This document shows positions 39,925-49,660 of a stretch of DNA of 64,000 nt, in pieces; position 1 is the first letter of the stretch, and each line of letters begins with the position of its first letter. A model generated the notes under the pieces. The model did no database searches. It saw only the letters and a program-made list of their open reading frames with translations, and was not told the DNA's origin. Position numbers and translations under genes: made by a program. This DNA is from Flavobacteriales bacterium (GTDB lineage: Bacteria; Bacteroidota; Bacteroidia; Flavobacteriales_D; Sanyastnellaceae): the NCBI GenBank assembly GCA_030729695.1, contig JANQWV010000047.1, positions 1 through 64,000 on the forward strand, read 5' to 3'.

Positions 39925-40862
39925 TGGGAAAAAGAATCTTATTCCTCGAAACAGTTCATCCAATACTTGCCGAGAAACTTATCGAATTAGGATTTGAATG
40001 TGAGTTCAATTATAAAATTACTTACGACGAATTACTTGAGGTGATTCCCTCATACAACGGCATTGTGCTTCGAAGCCGCATCTCTTTCGACGAACAACTT
40101 ATTCAAGCAGGAACTAATTTGGAATTCATAGCCCGAAGTGGTTCTGGACTTGAAATTATTGATCTTGAAAGCTGTGAAAAGAATAGTGTTAAAGTATTTT
40201 CTTCTCCGGAAGGAAACAGTGATGCAGTTGGCGAGCATGTAGTTGGAATGCTCCTTGGGTTGGCCAATAACATTCATTTAGCGAACGCTAGTATTCGAAG
40301 AAAAGAATGGCTTCGCGAAGAACATCGCGGATTTGAAATCAAAGGAAAAACGATTGCGCTGATTGGCTTCGGACACATGGGGCAGAGCGTTGCTAAAAAA
40401 CTTTCTGGATTTGAAGCCTCCGTGATCGAGTACGATAAGTATACCGAACAATCATTCGGTTCATTGGCTAAACGTGTTCCACTTCAAGAAATATTTGAAA
40501 CGGCCGATGTTGTTAGTTTGCACCTCCCCTTAAGTGAAGAAACAAAAGAATACGCTAACGCAGCCTTCTTCAATTCATTCAAAAAGAAAATTGTATTCAT
40601 CAACACTTCGCGTGGAGGTCACGTAAACGTCCAAGACTTAATGAGTGCGATTGATAGTGGGATTGTTTCGCATGCAGCACTTGACGTACTTCCATTCGAG
40701 AAATCATCGTTAGAAGGATTGAATGACAACCCGCTTTTCGAAAAACTTCTTACCTACTCTAACGTCTTACTTACTCCGCACGTTGCTGGTTGGACGAACG
40801 AGAGTTACTACAAACTGTCTTATGTTTTATTTGAAAAAATAAAAGGGCATTACGCCCTTTAG
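39924..40862 (+). CDS. D-isomer-specific 2-hydroxyacid dehydrogenase (phosphoglycerate dehydrogenase-like)
   Basis: GFGHMGQSVAKKL; HLPLSEETK; NTSRGGHV; DVLPFEK. Confidence 0.9.
   Translation: MGKRILFLETVHPILAEKLIELGFECEFNYKITYDELLEVIPSYNGIVLRSRISFDEQLIQAGTNLEFIARSGSGLEIIDLESCEKNSVKVFSSPEGNSDAVGEHVVGMLLGLANNIHLANASIRRKEWLREEHRGFEIKGKTIALIGFGHMGQSVAKKLSGFEASVIEYDKYTEQSFGSLAKRVPLQEIFETADVVSLHLPLSEETKEYANAAFFNSFKKKIVFINTSRGGHVNVQDLMSAIDSGIVSHAALDVLPFEKSSLEGLNDNPLFEKLLTYSNVLLTPHVAGWTNESYYKLSYVLFEKIKGHYAL
40842..40860. terminator. Hairpin overlapping the last codons of the dehydrogenase CDS; terminator for the minus-strand gene and possibly both
   Basis: aaagggc-attac-gcccttt with an A-rich flank on the left. 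Confidence 0.7.
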
Positions 40863-40863
40863 A

Positions 40864-41412
40864 TTATTTCTTCAAACAACGAATTCGCTCTTTCTCCCAA
40901 GCGGCTTTCGACTCCTTTGAAAATGCTTTGTCGAATTCTATTTTTCTTGATTTCGAGCTGTACATGCATCGCGCATAGGGATTCGACTGAAGCTCTTCGC
41001 TGAAACCTTCCACTGAAAGCTCCATTGAAACTTGAAGCTCCAAAACAAATCCTATTTTCCAATCTTTATCGGGAATGTTGTCAGTTACCACTTCAAGCAT
41101 TTTTGTGAGGTATCCATCCTTTTCAAAAGAAATGTGATAAAGGCCATTGGGACGGAGGAAAAACTCAAAATTACCTCTATCGCTAAACGTATCGAATGTT
41201 GCTTTCTTTGATTCAGTTCCAATCAATTCAACCGTAATACGAGTGGGCATTTCAGCATCGGTGTCATTCGCTATTGTAACACCGTTTACATAAACCAACT
41301 TATCGTTTTTCTTTTCAGCAGCTAACCAATCTGGCAAACTCTTTTTCTGAGCAGTAGCGTCGAATGCTAGTGCTTGAAATGCAATGAACAATAGAAAGAA
41401 TAATCGTGACAT
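40864..41412 (-). CDS. Secreted hypothetical protein
   Basis: Signal peptide MSRLFFLLFIAFQALAFDATAQ; carboxypeptidase-regulatory-like beta region. Confidence 0.75.
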   Translation of the reverse strand: MSRLFFLLFIAFQALAFDATAQKKSLPDWLAAEKKNDKLVYVNGVTIANDTDAEMPTRITVELIGTESKKATFDTFSDRGNFEFFLRPNGLYHISFEKDGYLTKMLEVVTDNIPDKDWKIGFVLELQVSMELSVEGFSEELQSNPYARCMYSSKSRKIEFDKAFSKESKAAWEKERIRCLKK

Positions 41413-41457
41413 TTCCGTTTGAATTTTTATAAAGATATGAAAATACTTTTTGTGAGA

Positions 41458-41997
41458 TTATGGATTGTTCCGCTTTCTGAAGTTTGCATAGGCACGAACA
41501 GCGAACGTTAATATGAGACCAATACCAATGATACTTAATACTCCCCATACCCAGCTCAACTCATCTTTTCGAACAACCAAGAAAACCACTGCAATCAAAA
41601 CCAATGTACTTACTTCATTCAGCATGCGCATGTGATAGGCCTTGTATGTCTTGCGATCTTCGTACAAATTCTTAAAAATGCGCTGACCCAAAATTTGGTA
41701 AGCAAACAGACAAATCACAAAAAAGAGTTTCAACAGCATCCACGGTTGTGAAAGGTATCCCGGGTTGAAATACAACAACCAAACTCCCCAAATAAGCGTC
41801 AATATTGCGCTTGGCCAAGTTATGATGTACCACAAGCGCCACTCCATGATTTTGTATTGCTTAATCAAAATCTCGCGCTCTAACTCATCTTTTTTCTCTT
41901 GGGCTTCTGCATGGTAAACAAAAAGTCTGAAGATGTAAAACAAACCCGCAAACCAAGTCACAACAAAAATGATATGAAGTGCTTTAATCGTATCCAT
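41458..41997 (-). CDS. HemJ-like integral membrane protein
   Basis: KALHIIFVVTWFAGLFYIFRLFVYHAEA; IMEWRLWYIITWPS. Confidence 0.85.
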   Translation of the reverse strand: MDTIKALHIIFVVTWFAGLFYIFRLFVYHAEAQEKKDELEREILIKQYKIMEWRLWYIITWPSAILTLIWGVWLLYFNPGYLSQPWMLLKLFFVICLFAYQILGQRIFKNLYEDRKTYKAYHMRMLNEVSTLVLIAVVFLVVRKDELSWVWGVLSIIGIGLILTFAVRAYANFRKRNNP

Positions 41998-42512
41998 TAC
42001 ACAAACAAAGCTTTAAGTTCAGTGGCCTCTTCGGGCTTCATTTTTCCTGCTAAAATCAATCTGAGCTGTCTTCTTCTTAATGCTCCTTCGTAACGATTCT
42101 TCTCTTCTTTTGTTTCTGGAAGTAATTCGGGAACATGAATTGGGCTTCCCATTTGATCAACCGCAACGAAGGTATAAATTGCCTCGTTGCATTTAATCAT
42201 TTCACCCGTCGTATGGTGTTCAACGTAAATGTCCATGAAGACTTCCATAGAAGTGGCAAAACTTCTAGAAACTTTTGCTTCGATAACAACAATATCGCCC
42301 AACTTTATAGGATGTTGAAACGACACATTGTTAACTGCAGCTGTAACAACAACGCGCTTACAAAGACGATGTGCAGAAATAGCAGACGCAACGTCTAACC
42401 AATTCAGTAACTGTCCACCCATAAGGTTTCCAAGCGTATTCGTATTTTCAGGAAGAACGATGTGAGTTGCAATCGTTAATGTTTCTTTTGCTGATACCTG
42501 TTTCATTCCCAT
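41997..42512 (-). CDS. Acyl-CoA thioesterase (hotdog, YciA/BACH-like)
   Basis: NTLGNLMGGQLLNWLDVASAISAHR. Confidence 0.9.
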   Translation of the reverse strand: MGMKQVSAKETLTIATHIVLPENTNTLGNLMGGQLLNWLDVASAISAHRLCKRVVVTAAVNNVSFQHPIKLGDIVVIEAKVSRSFATSMEVFMDIYVEHHTTGEMIKCNEAIYTFVAVDQMGSPIHVPELLPETKEEKNRYEGALRRRQLRLILAGKMKPEEATELKALFV

Positions 42513-43513
42513 TTGTTTTTAATTTTATTATAAGCCTCTTCCACATGATTAACTTGGATAACATCGATGCACTTGTTATGCATTCCATATTTGCAATGAT
42601 TCCCTAACTTCGAACAAGGTCTCCCCTTTCTTTTCGCTTGCAAGTATGTTGTGTGCATGTGCTCTCCCACTAATGGCTTCGGCCTGTATACGCCCATTCC
42701 TAAATCAGGGGTTGTGCATCCCCATAAAGCAATAATATCTTTTTTGAATGCAGCTGCAATGTGCATCATTCCGGTATCTCCGCAGATAACCGCTTTTGCT
42801 TTCTCCACTAATCTTGCGCTTTCATGAACGCTACATTTTCCAATTAAATCAAGATGAAATGGTGAGTGATTCAATTGTATTGAATCTTCCTTTCCTCCTA
42901 CCCAAACAATTCGTTCATCATGAAAATGACCGGACAATTCCATCCAGTTTTCTTCACTCCAACGTTTTCCTTCATGTGCCCCACCCACGGCGATCACAGT
43001 ATATCCTTCTTCAATAAACGTCTCTGGAACTATATCTTGAATTGCATTCGTTGTTGAAGGAATGAAATACTCCAAACCTTTCCCATCATTTTCTAACTTG
43101 AAGGTTTTTAGAGTATCTAAATAACGATCTACAATATGTTGAATTGGCCCCTTCCACATATTCAAATTAACCTGAATCCATTTGCGGAAATTCTGCTTGT
43201 TCACATGAAAAGACAGCGCTCCCAACTTCTTAAGTATACTGCGAGAACGCAAGCTGTTTTGCAAATCAATGATGTAATCAAAATTCTCTTCTTTCAATTC
43301 ATTGAAAACCTCCATCCCACTTTTTTCGACTGCCCAAATTTTATTAACGAACGGATTTGCTTCGTTAACAAATGCGAAACGCTTTTGAGTAAGCAAATGC
43401 ACTTCCGCGCCATGCGGTAATTGTTCTTGCAAAATTCTATAGATAGGAGAAGTCAGCACAATATCTCCGATACTGCTGAACCGAATCACTAAAATTTTCG
43501 CCCTAGAATTCAT
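42503..43513 (-). CDS. GT9 (ADP-heptose:LPS heptosyltransferase-like)
   Basis: KILVIRFSSIGDIVLTSPIYR; CGDTGMMHIAAAF. Confidence 0.93.
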   Translation of the reverse strand: MNSRAKILVIRFSSIGDIVLTSPIYRILQEQLPHGAEVHLLTQKRFAFVNEANPFVNKIWAVEKSGMEVFNELKEENFDYIIDLQNSLRSRSILKKLGALSFHVNKQNFRKWIQVNLNMWKGPIQHIVDRYLDTLKTFKLENDGKGLEYFIPSTTNAIQDIVPETFIEEGYTVIAVGGAHEGKRWSEENWMELSGHFHDERIVWVGGKEDSIQLNHSPFHLDLIGKCSVHESARLVEKAKAVICGDTGMMHIAAAFKKDIIALWGCTTPDLGMGVYRPKPLVGEHMHTTYLQAKRKGRPCSKLGNHCKYGMHNKCIDVIQVNHVEEAYNKIKNKWE

Positions 43514-43546
43514 TTCGGGTGCAAGATACATTCAAAAGGAACTCCC

Positions 43547-43554
43547 TACTTTTG
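43547..43554 (+). promoter_or_regulatory. -7 element TACTTTTG immediately upstream of tatD
   Basis: TAnnTTTG match with ATG only 4 nt downstream. Confidence 0.55.
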
Positions 43555-43558
43555 CGAA

Positions 43559-44326
43559 ATGATAATTGATACGCATAGCCACGTTTATTTAGATGTTTTC
43601 AAGGAAGATTTAGCGGAAGTTGTTGAACGCGCGAAGTCGTTCGAAGTTGGAAAAGTTCTACTTCCGAACATAGACGAAGCAAGCATTGAGCCCATGCTCG
43701 CATTGTGCAAAGACTATCCTGTTTTTTTCTACAGCATGATTGGCCTGCACCCGTGTGATGTGAATGACGACTATGAAGAAGTTTTGGGGCGAATGAAAGC
43801 GCTTATACCTGTTGTAAAGCCTGTTGGCATTGGCGAGACGGGAATTGATCTTCATTGGAAACAAGACAACCTCGCTATTCAGAAAAAGTCGTTTATCGAG
43901 CAAATCAATTGGGCAAAGGAATTCGATTTACCGCTGATTATTCATGCACGCGAATCGTTTAAAGAAATTTTCGAGTGTCTCGATGAGCATGACAGTCCAG
44001 CATTGCGAGGCGTTTTTCATTGTTTCACTGGAAATGAGACTGAGATAAAAAAAATCTCTTCCTACCACAACTTCTATTTCGGAATCGGAGGAACTTCGAC
44101 CTACAAAAAGAATCAAGATGGAAGTATCCAAAAAATTCCACTTGAGAAACTCGTTGTTGAAACCGACGCTCCCTTTTTATCGCCTGTCCCGAATCGAGGA
44201 AAAAGAAACGAACCTGCCTTCATTACGCATACCGTTGAATTCATTGCAAAATCTTTAGGTATGACGTTCGATGAAACTGCTGCGCTGACTACCAAAAATG
44301 CGAAGCGTTTGTTTAAGTTGGATTAA
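43559..44326 (+). CDS. TatD family hydrolase
   Basis: MIIDTHSHVYLD; GIGETGID; VETDAPFLSP. Confidence 0.95.
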   Translation: MIIDTHSHVYLDVFKEDLAEVVERAKSFEVGKVLLPNIDEASIEPMLALCKDYPVFFYSMIGLHPCDVNDDYEEVLGRMKALIPVVKPVGIGETGIDLHWKQDNLAIQKKSFIEQINWAKEFDLPLIIHARESFKEIFECLDEHDSPALRGVFHCFTGNETEIKKISSYHNFYFGIGGTSTYKKNQDGSIQKIPLEKLVVETDAPFLSPVPNRGKRNEPAFITHTVEFIAKSLGMTFDETAALTTKNAKRLFKLD

Positions 44327-44350
44327 TTCTCGCTGAAATTAACAAGCATA

Positions 44351-44375
44351 AAAAAGCCCTCTGTCGAGGGCTTTT
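44351..44375. terminator. Bidirectional terminator between tatD and tRNA-Val
   Basis: aaaagccctc-tgtc-gagggctttt. Confidence 0.85.
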
Positions 44376-44380
44376 GAAGT

Positions 44381-44454
44381 GGGAATTACTGGGTTCGAAC
44401 CAGTGACCCTCTGCTTGTAAGGCAGATGCTCTGAACCAGCTGAGCTAAACTCCC
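44381..44454 (-). tRNA. tRNA-Val (TAC)
   Basis: Cloverleaf on reverse complement GGGAGTT...CTTACAA...AATTCCC. Confidence 0.95.
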
Positions 44455-44507
44455 TTCCGTTTTCAGGAGTGCAAATATATAAAGTGTATTTGATTCTCCA
44501 AAAAAAA

Positions 44508-44942
44508 TTATGCGTTTTCTTCCGATTCCTCTTGGGTATTTTCCTCAGAAGCCTCGAAATCAAGCATATCACGACTTTTCAAAAGTCCGTACCAGCTAAA
44601 TAATTTTTTAATATCACTATCATAAACGCGATCTTCATCGAAATCAGGAAGTACTTTTTTGAACTCTTCGCGAAGAGCAGCTCCTGTCAAATTACTCGAT
44701 GGTCCTTCTCCGCCGCCGTAAACATTCTTCATGTTAGTAAGAACCTGCTTCAAAGGAACATCTTCCTCGTAAGTAAACATGCTAATGTCGGCGAGGGTGC
44801 TTACGCGTTGAGTACTCAGGATTGGCTGACGCTTGCCGTCAACTAATGACTCTGCTACTACAGCAACTTTTCCTGCTGACACCACTTTAAACAATCCAGA
44901 TTTTCCGGATACTGAAATAATTTTTTCCAACTCTGTTGCCAT
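44508..44942 (-). CDS. DUF5606-like protein
   Basis: LEKIISVSGKSGLFKVVSAGKVAVVAESLVDGKR. Confidence 0.75.
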   Translation of the reverse strand: MATELEKIISVSGKSGLFKVVSAGKVAVVAESLVDGKRQPILSTQRVSTLADISMFTYEEDVPLKQVLTNMKNVYGGGEGPSSNLTGAALREEFKKVLPDFDEDRVYDSDIKKLFSWYGLLKSRDMLDFEASEENTQEESEENA

Positions 44943-45029
44943 ACTTTTTTTTTGAATGGTGGCAAATCTAATCAGTTCGAATAGAAAATTATCAATTAGT
45001 CGTATAATTTTTCTCTCTAACTTGGTCCC

Positions 45030-46052
45030 ATGAATGCAAACATTCTTATTCTTTACGCTGGTGGAACCATTGGTATGTGGGAAGATCCTGCAACTGGAAC
45101 TCTTATTCCACTCGACTTAAAAGACCTCAATAAATACTTGCCCGAAATACAAGGACTCAATGTGAGTTATGAAGGCATTTCTTTGAAAACGCCGATAGAC
45201 AGCGCTGAACTTACTCCAACTGTATGGACGGAATTGGTTGAAATAATTGAGTCTAAGTATTCAGAGTTTGATGGATTTGTCATTCTACATGGTACAGATA
45301 CCATGGCTTATACAGCATCTGCTTTGAGTTTCATGATTCAGGGGTTGAATAAGCCCATTATTCTCACGGGATCACAACTTCCATTGGGGCGATTGCGAAC
45401 TGACGGAAGAGAGAACTTTATAACCGCCATTGAGATAGCTTCCAAAAGGAAGAATAATGAACCTTTAGTTCAGGAAGTTGCCATATGTTTTGGTGAGCGC
45501 CTCATGCGTGGAAACCGCAGTTGGAAGGCGAATACGGAGATTTTTGATGCATTCGACTCTCCTAATTTCGGGAATTTAGCAACAATTGGAACGCATATTA
45601 TTTTCAACGAACAGCTCCTATTCCGATCGAATAAGCCATTAAAGTTTATTAAGGAAATGACCGAAGGTGTTGGCGTATTGAAGTTGTATCCCGGAATTCT
45701 TCCATCATCAATTGAATATGCATTGGCCCGACCTAACATGAAGGTCTGTATCATAGAATCCTTTGGAGCTGGGAACGTACCAAGGAACGAGGAATTTCTG
45801 AAGGTGTTCAAAGACGCTATTGAACGAGGTGTTTCAATAATTAATATTTCTCAATGCAAACGCGGAAGAGTCGACGAAAGATTATACAAAACTGGAAAAG
45901 CCTTTGCTGAAACAGGTGCGATTTTCGGCTATGATTTAACGTTCGAAGCAGCAATCACAAAGAGTATGTACCTGTTGGCTCAAGGGTTTCAGGGGAAGAG
46001 TTTTCGAGAGGCGCTTCTGGAAAATATCGCTGGCGAACTCAGTGAAACTTAA
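45030..46052 (+). CDS. Type I L-asparaginase
   Basis: ILYAGGTIGM and GFVILHGTDTMAYTASALSF. Confidence 0.95.
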   Translation: MNANILILYAGGTIGMWEDPATGTLIPLDLKDLNKYLPEIQGLNVSYEGISLKTPIDSAELTPTVWTELVEIIESKYSEFDGFVILHGTDTMAYTASALSFMIQGLNKPIILTGSQLPLGRLRTDGRENFITAIEIASKRKNNEPLVQEVAICFGERLMRGNRSWKANTEIFDAFDSPNFGNLATIGTHIIFNEQLLFRSNKPLKFIKEMTEGVGVLKLYPGILPSSIEYALARPNMKVCIIESFGAGNVPRNEEFLKVFKDAIERGVSIINISQCKRGRVDERLYKTGKAFAETGAIFGYDLTFEAAITKSMYLLAQGFQGKSFREALLENIAGELSET

Positions 46053-46091
46053 TTAGCAGGAGATTTAAAAATTGATTCGTACTTTCGCAGA

Positions 46092-48326
46092 ATGCGCACA
46101 AAGCTTGCTGTACTGCTTTTTGTACTTCTAACTATATCATCATTCGGGCAATTTGTCACGAATGGTAGTGCGTTCGCGACAAGTAGTAATTGCTTTACCC
46201 TTACTCCTCCTGTTAATACGCAACTCGGTTCAGTATGGGCAACGTCTACGATTGATTTAACACAAAGTTTCGACCTAAACTTCACCATGAGTTTTGGTGC
46301 AAATGACGCCGGTGCCGATGGAAATTGTTTCATTCTACAACCCACTGGCACCAACGTTCTTGGTATTGGAGGCGGTGGAATGGGGTTCGAAGGAATTCCT
46401 GTCGGATTTGCTGTTGAATTCGATTCCTATGCGAACGGAAGTCCAAACAACGATCCCTGGTATGACCACATTGCTTTCTTGAAAAACGGCAGTGTGAATC
46501 ATGGTACTGCAAACAATCTTGCAGGTCCTGTTCAAGCCAACGCAACTAATGCAAATATTGAGGATAATGCCAGTCACCAGGTGCGCATGGTTTGGGACGC
46601 TCCTACTACAACATTTAGTTGTTATTTCGATTGTAATCTTAGGTTGAGCGCAAACATTGACATGGTCAACTCGATCTTCCTGGGAAATCCAATTGTGTAT
46701 TATGGTTTCGCGGGGGCAACGGGTGGGCTGAATAACCTTCAGACAGTCTGCCTTCCAAGTAACGTTAATCCTCTCCTTACCCCTCAACCTACATGCGAAG
46801 GAGGAATACTGACGCTTAACGCACCTTCCAATGCTGCAACTAACATTGTTTGGGAACCAGCCGGTATTATTGACAATCCAAACGCGTCTACCATTAACGC
46901 CATTCTCGCCTCAGACACAACCTTTACTGTTTCCTACTCAGATTTTTGCGGCATCCCCCATCAATATTCAGTTCTGGCTACTACTGTGCCCTATCCGACT
47001 ATCACAGTTCCCGCCGATTCAATTGTTTGCGATAACAGCGTGCTGACATTGAATGCTCAAGTTACAGGAGCGTATACGAATATGATATGGTCGACAAATA
47101 CGGGATCAATATTAAGTGGACAAACCACTACTGCCCCTTCCGTTTCAGGTGCAGGAGCCTATACCTATACCGCCTTCAACGGTAATTGCAGCGTGAGTGA
47201 TATCGTTAATGTTTCTGAATTGCTTTACCCAACTGCAACTTGGTCCGACAGCGTCTATTTCTGCACCGGTGAAAGTATTGTGCTTGACCCGCTGTCAAAT
47301 GCTACAGACTTCAGCTGGGCTCTTGATGGATCTCTTTCACCAACACTTACAGTGAGCTCCGGAGGAAATTATACCGTTCTTCTTTACAACGACTTTTGCT
47401 CTGTTGCTGAAAGCATTATCGCATATGAAGTTTCTCCACCAACACTTTATCTTGGACAAGATCAATTTCTGTGTATTGGAGAAACGGCGACAATCAATTC
47501 AAACTTAACAGGACTTTGGAGTATCGGAGGAGTTTCAAATCAAATGACTACAACGTCAACAGGGCCTTATTTTCAGACCTTAAACACTCTTGGCTGCATC
47601 AGCGCAGACACCGTGAATATAACTTTTCAATTCCCTCCAATTGTTTCATTGGGAAATGACACTACTATTTGTGAAGGAACAATTTTAAACCTTGATGCAG
47701 GTGCTCCCGGAACCTGGAATACAGGCAACTTTACAACACTTTTGCCTGTAAGTGCTCCCGGAAACTATAGCGTGGTCGTGAATGACGGCGTTTGTATTTC
47801 ACTGGACAGCATTGATATTTATATGGACTTCGCTCCACTTGACGTGCTTCCTGACTCAATAACACAATGTTCTGATTTACCCATTACGCTAAACGCCGGA
47901 GAAAATTTAGCTGAATCATTTAGTTGGAACACTTCTGAAACGACGTCTTCAATTACTCCGACAGTGACTGGCACATACACCTTAACTGCTACGAATTACT
48001 GCGGCACGCGCACTGAAAACATTGAAATCATCTATGAAAAATGTGAATTCACATTGTTTGTACCGAATAGTTTCACGCCAAACAACGACGGGGTGAATGA
48101 CGTTTGGTTCCCTGTGTTTGACGAACTTGATGTTATTGAAATTACCGTATTTAATCGCTGGGGAGAACCTGTTTTCGAAGGGGATAAACAGCACTTCTTT
48201 TGGACCGGAAATGTGCGTGACGGGGACTATTTCGCTCCGGATGGGGCTTATGCATATAAAATACGATATAAATCCAAATTTGGAGACAGCGAAATCATAT
48301 ACGGACACATCGTTCTATCTAGATAG
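46092..48326 (+). CDS. Large secreted protein: L-type lectin-like domain, Ig/PKD-like repeats, T9SS type B (gliding motility-associated) C-terminal domain
   Basis: FVPNSFTPNNDGVNDVWFP...ITVFNRWGEPVFEG...APDGAYAYKIRY C-terminal signature. Confidence 0.88.
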   Translation: MRTKLAVLLFVLLTISSFGQFVTNGSAFATSSNCFTLTPPVNTQLGSVWATSTIDLTQSFDLNFTMSFGANDAGADGNCFILQPTGTNVLGIGGGGMGFEGIPVGFAVEFDSYANGSPNNDPWYDHIAFLKNGSVNHGTANNLAGPVQANATNANIEDNASHQVRMVWDAPTTTFSCYFDCNLRLSANIDMVNSIFLGNPIVYYGFAGATGGLNNLQTVCLPSNVNPLLTPQPTCEGGILTLNAPSNAATNIVWEPAGIIDNPNASTINAILASDTTFTVSYSDFCGIPHQYSVLATTVPYPTITVPADSIVCDNSVLTLNAQVTGAYTNMIWSTNTGSILSGQTTTAPSVSGAGAYTYTAFNGNCSVSDIVNVSELLYPTATWSDSVYFCTGESIVLDPLSNATDFSWALDGSLSPTLTVSSGGNYTVLLYNDFCSVAESIIAYEVSPPTLYLGQDQFLCIGETATINSNLTGLWSIGGVSNQMTTTSTGPYFQTLNTLGCISADTVNITFQFPPIVSLGNDTTICEGTILNLDAGAPGTWNTGNFTTLLPVSAPGNYSVVVNDGVCISLDSIDIYMDFAPLDVLPDSITQCSDLPITLNAGENLAESFSWNTSETTSSITPTVTGTYTLTATNYCGTRTENIEIIYEKCEFTLFVPNSFTPNNDGVNDVWFPVFDELDVIEITVFNRWGEPVFEGDKQHFFWTGNVRDGDYFAPDGAYAYKIRYKSKFGDSEIIYGHIVLSR

Positions 48327-48383
48327 GACGTTGAGGTTATTTGAAATTTCAGCATATCAAGTTTTTCAATACTTTTTCGCTTT

Positions 48384-48450
48384 GCTCTAGGGAAATAAGT
48401 TGATTTAAAATGATAGTTCTATCATTTTTATATGAATTTCCCATAGCTAT
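48384..48450. repeat. Nested inverted repeats; inner AAAATGATAG-TT-CTATCATTTT (48407-48428)
   Basis: Perfect 10-bp inner arms; outer GGGAAAT/ATTTCCC arms. Confidence 0.65.
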
Positions 48451-48499
48451 TTTTTGTCTTTTCGTTTTTCAAAAATGAATTTTGAAAACAAAAAAACGC

Positions 48500-49135
48500 A
48501 TGAACAACCAAGTACTTTCAAGAGACCAACGCGTAAGTATATTAATCTGGATTTCTCTAGCCGCGTTCTACTTAACTTACAAGGAGATTGCTGCGTTCTA
48601 TTATCCGACAAGTAGCATTGTCTTTCAATACGCCCCCCCCGTAACCGTTAACGCAGACTCTTCCATTGTGAATCCACAAGAGTATTTCACAAAAGAGAAA
48701 ATCACATCGATTGAAATAAACAGTGCAGACTCAAACGACTTGATTAAGCTAAAAATCCCAAGTTATTTAATCTCGAAAATTCTCCTTTACCGTGACCAGC
48801 TCGGAGGGTATGCGAGTAGTTTCCAACTTCTTGAAATCTATCACTTCCCCGAAAATATTTTCGAGCGAATTCATCCTTTATTAAAAGTGAATATTGATCT
48901 TATTCAACCTCTTGGAATCAACTCAAAATCTGAAGAAGAAATGACGCTCCACCCCTATCTAAGCTACAAAGAAGCGAAAGCACTTGCCCTCTATCGGAAG
49001 AACAACGGGTTAATTCAAAATCAAGAAGAATTTGATAAAATAATTGCAATCGCCACTGAAACAAAAGACAGATTAAAGCCTTATCTTGCAAAGGATTTCC
49101 AATCTTATGCAAACACTACAGGAAAGAGTCCGTGA
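48500..49135 (+). CDS. Helix-hairpin-helix (ComEA-like) protein with N-terminal TM
   Basis: SIEINSADSNDLIKLK and a second HPYLSYKEAKALALYRKNNG unit. Confidence 0.7.
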   Translation: MNNQVLSRDQRVSILIWISLAAFYLTYKEIAAFYYPTSSIVFQYAPPVTVNADSSIVNPQEYFTKEKITSIEINSADSNDLIKLKIPSYLISKILLYRDQLGGYASSFQLLEIYHFPENIFERIHPLLKVNIDLIQPLGINSKSEEEMTLHPYLSYKEAKALALYRKNNGLIQNQEEFDKIIAIATETKDRLKPYLAKDFQSYANTTGKSP

Positions 49136-49640
49136 ACTCATAATAGACATACCGAATTTCCCAATTGAAGGAATTATCTTTAAAGACATTTTACCGTTAT
49201 TTCGTCATTCTGATTTGGTGAAAGAACTCGTTTCAGAAATGGCAAACGAACTCCGCGTTCACAATCCAACTGCACTAGTCGCTATGGAAAGTCGAGGATT
49301 TCTGTTGGGAATGCCTTTGGCCCTAGAGCTTAACATCCCTTTTGTTTGTATTCGAAAAAAAGGCAAACTCCCGGGTGAAGTAAATGGAATTTCTTATACT
49401 CTCGAGTATGGCCAAGCTGAAATTGAAATTCAAAAATCCGCATTATCGCCGACCGACCGCGTAATACTGCACGATGATGTTCTTGCTACTGGCGGGACTG
49501 CAAATGCGGCTGCCCAGCTTATTCAAGATACAGGAGCGCAACTCGTAGCATTTTCTTTTCTTATGGAATTAAATTTTCTAAATGGAAGAGAAATCATTGG
49601 TTTGAATAACGTCGCCATCCATACTTTTGCACAGTTTTAA
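49107..49640 (+). CDS. apt: Adenine phosphoribosyltransferase
   Basis: DIPNFPIEGIIFKDILPL; RVILHDDVLATGGTANAAAQL; overlaps the preceding CDS by 29 nt. Confidence 0.93.
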   Translation: MQTLQERVRELIIDIPNFPIEGIIFKDILPLFRHSDLVKELVSEMANELRVHNPTALVAMESRGFLLGMPLALELNIPFVCIRKKGKLPGEVNGISYTLEYGQAEIEIQKSALSPTDRVILHDDVLATGGTANAAAQLIQDTGAQLVAFSFLMELNFLNGREIIGLNNVAIHTFAQF

Positions 49641-49660
49641 AAATTTAGAATAACTACACC

